Shown here: one piece after another, positions 14,747 to 17,080 of the stretch
Numbering within the stretch: the first letter of the stretch is position 1
How the letters are laid out: every line of letters starts with the position of its first letter
NCBI GenBank assembly: GCA_026967815.1
Contig: JAPUUO010000019.1
Coordinates: 1 to 17,080, forward strand
DNA from: Candidatus Bathyarchaeota archaeon
Lineage (GTDB): Archaea > Thermoproteota > Bathyarchaeia > Bathyarchaeales > Bathyarchaeaceae
Reading direction: 5' to 3'
DNA: 17,080 nt
Translations under genes and position numbers: made by a program
Notes under the pieces: model-generated
What the model was told of the DNA's origin: nothing
Database searches by the model: none
The model's input: the letters and a program-made list of their open reading frames with translations, nothing else

Positions 14747-14755
14747 CTTATAAAG
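14747..14755 (-). promoter_or_regulatory. TATA box of the VIT-family gene
   Basis: CTTTATAAG on the minus strand (14755-14747) is a near-consensus archaeal TATA element about 60 bases before the ATG at 14690, implying a leader of about 38 bases. Confidence 0.5.
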
Positions 14756-14874
14756 GATTAAACCACGAAGTTTATGACACAAAGCATTGGTCACAGAACG
14801 AACACTAGGCTGGCAAACCCACACGCGCGAACAAAAGACAAGAGTACTCAACATTCTGGAAACCTCCCAAAAAG

Positions 14875-14883
14875 ATTAAATAA
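14875..14883 (+). promoter_or_regulatory. Probable promoter of cdhA
   Basis: ATTAAATAA, preceded by an A/G-rich BRE-like stretch (AAAAAG), lies about 77 bases before the cdhA ATG. The expected transcription start is near 14905, leaving a leader of about 50 bases. Confidence 0.45.
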
Positions 14884-14955
14884 ATCCGTGCCATACTCAG
14901 TATTTTCTCTACATACCATGGACCGTGGAAGAATTTGTCAAAGAAAAACGTGCAC

Positions 14956-17080
14956 ATGAAGATTAAAGAATTAAAAACTGATGTCGGCGTTATAAAGGAC
15001 CTTGACCTTTCTTTTGGACGAGTATTCGAAGAAACTTGGGCTGAACCAGTTGGTCCAACTCCATTCCCATCTACAGCCGATTTAAGGGAATGGGACTTCA
15101 GACTTCTGCAGAAATACAAGCCCTTTTACTTACCCTATTGTGATGTCTGCTGTCTCTGCACATTCGGAAAATGTGACCTAACCGGAGACAAACGAGGAGC
15201 CTGTGGACTGAATATGGCAGCCCAGCAGTCACGCATAGTTCTCCTTGCTTGCTGCATAGGAGCTGCCACCCATATTGCGCATGCCCGACATCTAGTTGAG
15301 CACTTAATAGAAAAATATGGTGAAAATAGCCCCCTCGACGTGGGAGGCCTAAATATAGAAGTAGAAGCTCCAGTAACTCGTCTAGTTTGCGGCATCAGAC
15401 CTAAAGCACTCAAGGATTTGGAAGACGTCCTCGACTATTGCGAAGAACAGCTTACAACTCTTCTCGCTTCCACTCACACTGGACAGGAAGCAAGCAACCT
15501 AGACTTTGAGTCAAAAGTCCTTCACGCTGGAATGATAGATCATGTCGGTTTGGAAATCGCAGATCTAGCTCAGATTTCAGTCTACGGTTTTCCAAAAGCT
15601 GAACCTGAGGCTCCCCTAGCTGATTTGGGTTTCGGCGTCGCAGACGTCTCCAAACCCACAATTCTAGTCATCGGTCACAACGTGCCCTCTTCAATCGGGA
15701 TAATCGATTACCTAACCGACAAAGGATTAATAGGCAAAGTCGAGGTGGTAGGCATATGCTGCACAGCCCATGACATCACCAGATACAGCTCCGCGGCTAA
15801 GATAATCGGCCCCATATCTTGGCAACTTCGGTACATTCGAAGCGGACTAGCCGATCTAATCGTCGTAGACGAACAGTGCGTCCGAGCTGACACCTTAATC
15901 GAGGCCCAAAAAATCAAAGCCCCAGTGATCGCCACGAGCCCACAAAACTGTCTAGGGCTCAGAAATAGAACCAAAAGTCCACCGAAAGAAGTAATATCAG
16001 ATCTGTCGGAAGAAAAGGTTCCGGGAGCGCTCATTTTCGACCCAGATAAGGTCGGCGAAGTTGCCGTTGAAACAGTTATGGCTGTTGCACCAAAGAGAAA
16101 GAAATTCAAGGCTATCCCAAAAATAGAAGAAATCATTAAAGCCGCCGAAGGATGCACAGAATGCAACGACTGTATGAGAGCTTGCCCAAACAATCAACCC
16201 ATTCCAAAGGCCATAAAAGCTGCAGCAAAAGGAGACCTTAACCCACTAGCTGAAATCCTCGAGAGTTGCATCGGTTGCGCCCGTTGCGACAGCGCTTGCC
16301 CAAACGACTTCCCCCTGCACAGTTTCATGGTGAAAGCGGGAGAGAAAGAGCTTTGGGAAGAGAAGTTCAAGATCCGAGTTGGGCGTGGAGCAATCCAAGA
16401 CGTGGAAATAAGAGAAGTTGGCGGACCCATAGTCCTTGGCGAAATTCCTGGAGTTGTTGCCTTGGTAGGATGCCCCAATTATCCTCACGGCGGCAAAGAG
16501 GTTGCTGAGATCGCTGAAGAGTTCGCAAAGCGAAGGTTCATCGTTGTCACCTCAGGATGCGCGGCGATGTCCATAGCCATGGTAAAAGATGAAGAGGGAA
16601 AGACTCTCTACGAGAAATATTCAGGTGCCTTTGAGGCTGGTGGCATTGTCAATGTAGGTTCATGTGTCGCCAACTCTCACATAGCTGGAGCAGCTATTAA
16701 GATTGCAAGCATTTTCGCAAAAAGAAAACTGCGAGCTAACTACGAAGAAATTGCTGATTACATTTCTAACCGAGTTGGGGCAGTAGGAGTTGCTTGGGGA
16801 GCTTACTCTCAAAAGGCTGCTGCAATAGCCTCAGGCTGCTGGAGGCTCGGGATACCCGTAATTGTTGGACCCCACGGATCTAAATACCGTCGCATGCTCC
16901 TTGGAAGAAAAGACAGAGATAAAGATTGGTACGTATACGACGCTAGGACAGGCGACGAAGTTTATGGAGCTCCAGCTCCTGAACATCTCTTCACCACAGC
17001 TGAGACAAAAGAAGAAGCCATAGTATTGATAGCAAAGCTCTGTATGAGACCTAATGACACAACTAAGGGTCGCGCCATAA
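14956..17080 (+). CDS. cdhA: CO dehydrogenase/acetyl-CoA synthase complex, alpha subunit (3' end outside window)
   Basis: An open frame of 708 codons runs from ATG 14956 to the edge; the family is about 800 residues, so roughly the last 90 are missing. The N-terminal cysteine cluster CDVCCLCTFGKCDL (62-75) plus Cys83 holds the B/D clusters. Two ferredoxin motifs (Cys400/403/406/410 and Cys438/441/444/448) mark the archaeal CdhA type rather than bacterial CooS/AcsA. Candidate C-cluster ligands are in HIAHARH (106-112), QNCLG, VTSGC and VGSCVANSHIAGAA. The enzyme interconverts CO and CO2 and passes CO to the acetyl-CoA synthase subunit of the archaeal Wood-Ljungdahl pathway, using ferredoxin. 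cdhB, cdhC, cdhD and cdhE would be expected downstream, beyond the window. The frame upstream of the ATG contains GTG 14950 and TTG 14935, but neither has a better ribosome site. Confidence 0.93.
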   Translation, partial: MKIKELKTDVGVIKDLDLSFGRVFEETWAEPVGPTPFPSTADLREWDFRLLQKYKPFYLPYCDVCCLCTFGKCDLTGDKRGACGLNMAAQQSRIVLLACCIGAATHIAHARHLVEHLIEKYGENSPLDVGGLNIEVEAPVTRLVCGIRPKALKDLEDVLDYCEEQLTTLLASTHTGQEASNLDFESKVLHAGMIDHVGLEIADLAQISVYGFPKAEPEAPLADLGFGVADVSKPTILVIGHNVPSSIGIIDYLTDKGLIGKVEVVGICCTAHDITRYSSAAKIIGPISWQLRYIRSGLADLIVVDEQCVRADTLIEAQKIKAPVIATSPQNCLGLRNRTKSPPKEVISDLSEEKVPGALIFDPDKVGEVAVETVMAVAPKRKKFKAIPKIEEIIKAAEGCTECNDCMRACPNNQPIPKAIKAAAKGDLNPLAEILESCIGCARCDSACPNDFPLHSFMVKAGEKELWEEKFKIRVGRGAIQDVEIREVGGPIVLGEIPGVVALVGCPNYPHGGKEVAEIAEEFAKRRFIVVTSGCAAMSIAMVKDEEGKTLYEKYSGAFEAGGIVNVGSCVANSHIAGAAIKIASIFAKRKLRANYEEIADYISNRVGAVGVAWGAYSQKAAAIASGCWRLGIPVIVGPHGSKYRRMLLGRKDRDKDWYVYDARTGDEVYGAPAPEHLFTTAETKEEAIVLIAKLCMRPNDTTKGRAI

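Larger units (their letters stand above)
14691..14955. other. Divergent intergenic region before cdhA
   Basis: These 265 bases hold the two TATA elements described separately. They also hold a 13-codon frame at 14918-14959 (ATG GAC ... TGC ACA TGA), whose stop overlaps the cdhA start as ATGA. No other gene, repeat or RNA was seen. No Shine-Dalgarno directly precedes the cdhA ATG, whereas TGGAAG lies nearly 30 bases upstream. Confidence 0.4.

Noticed and set aside
15708..16478. Minus-strand frames of 94-161 codons
   Set aside because: Antisense to cdhA, whose ferredoxin motifs and continuous frame explain the region.

Overview
The window looks like chromosomal DNA of an anaerobic archaeon, most plausibly a Bathyarchaeia-like lineage (inference; no marker gene is present). 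Evidence: an archaeal-type CO dehydrogenase/acetyl-CoA synthase alpha subunit with two extra ferredoxin motifs, TATA-like boxes about 40-60 bases before several starts, purine-rich Shine-Dalgarno sites, and frequent TTG/GTG starts. There are no mobile elements, CRISPR arrays, rRNAs or tRNAs that I can see, and base composition is even throughout.

Layout. (1) 1-1914, minus strand: a small envelope/glycosylation cluster with a conserved-looking 128-aa hypothetical protein (apparently starting at ATA), a processive family-2 glycosyltransferase, and the first 76 residues of a membrane protein that leaves the window. (2) 2157-3601, plus strand: two overlapping genes whose patterns resemble a kleisin (ScpA-like) and a tandem winged-helix KITE/MAGE-like partner, i.e. 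SMC accessory subunits without an SMC gene beside them. (3) 3612-4846, minus strand: a DJ-1/PfpI protein and a secreted, C-terminally anchored protein.

(4) 4988-11998, minus strand, is the centrepiece: a tight six-gene operon in the order BzdN, BzdO, BzdP, BzdQ, ferredoxin, and an 839-aa flavo-iron-sulfur oxidoreductase. This is an ATP-dependent (class I, Azoarcus/Bzd-type) benzoyl-CoA reductase with its own electron supply: NAD(P)H -> multicluster oxidoreductase -> ferredoxin -> BzdPQ ATPase -> BzdNO, which reduces the aromatic ring. Divergently transcribed at 12167 is a crotonase whose active-site region fits cyclohexa-1,5-diene-1-carbonyl-CoA hydratase, the next step. No CoA ligase, hydroxyenoyl-CoA dehydrogenase, ring hydrolase or dedicated regulator lies in the window.

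(5) 13017-17080: a serine hydroxymethyltransferase-like enzyme (plus), a convergent VIT/CCC1-family metal transporter (minus), and the 5' part of cdhA (plus, running off the end). A plausible physiology is that acetyl-CoA from ring degradation enters, or C1 units leave through, the archaeal Wood-Ljungdahl carbonyl branch, with low-potential ferredoxin shared between the systems. That coupling is inference from proximity.
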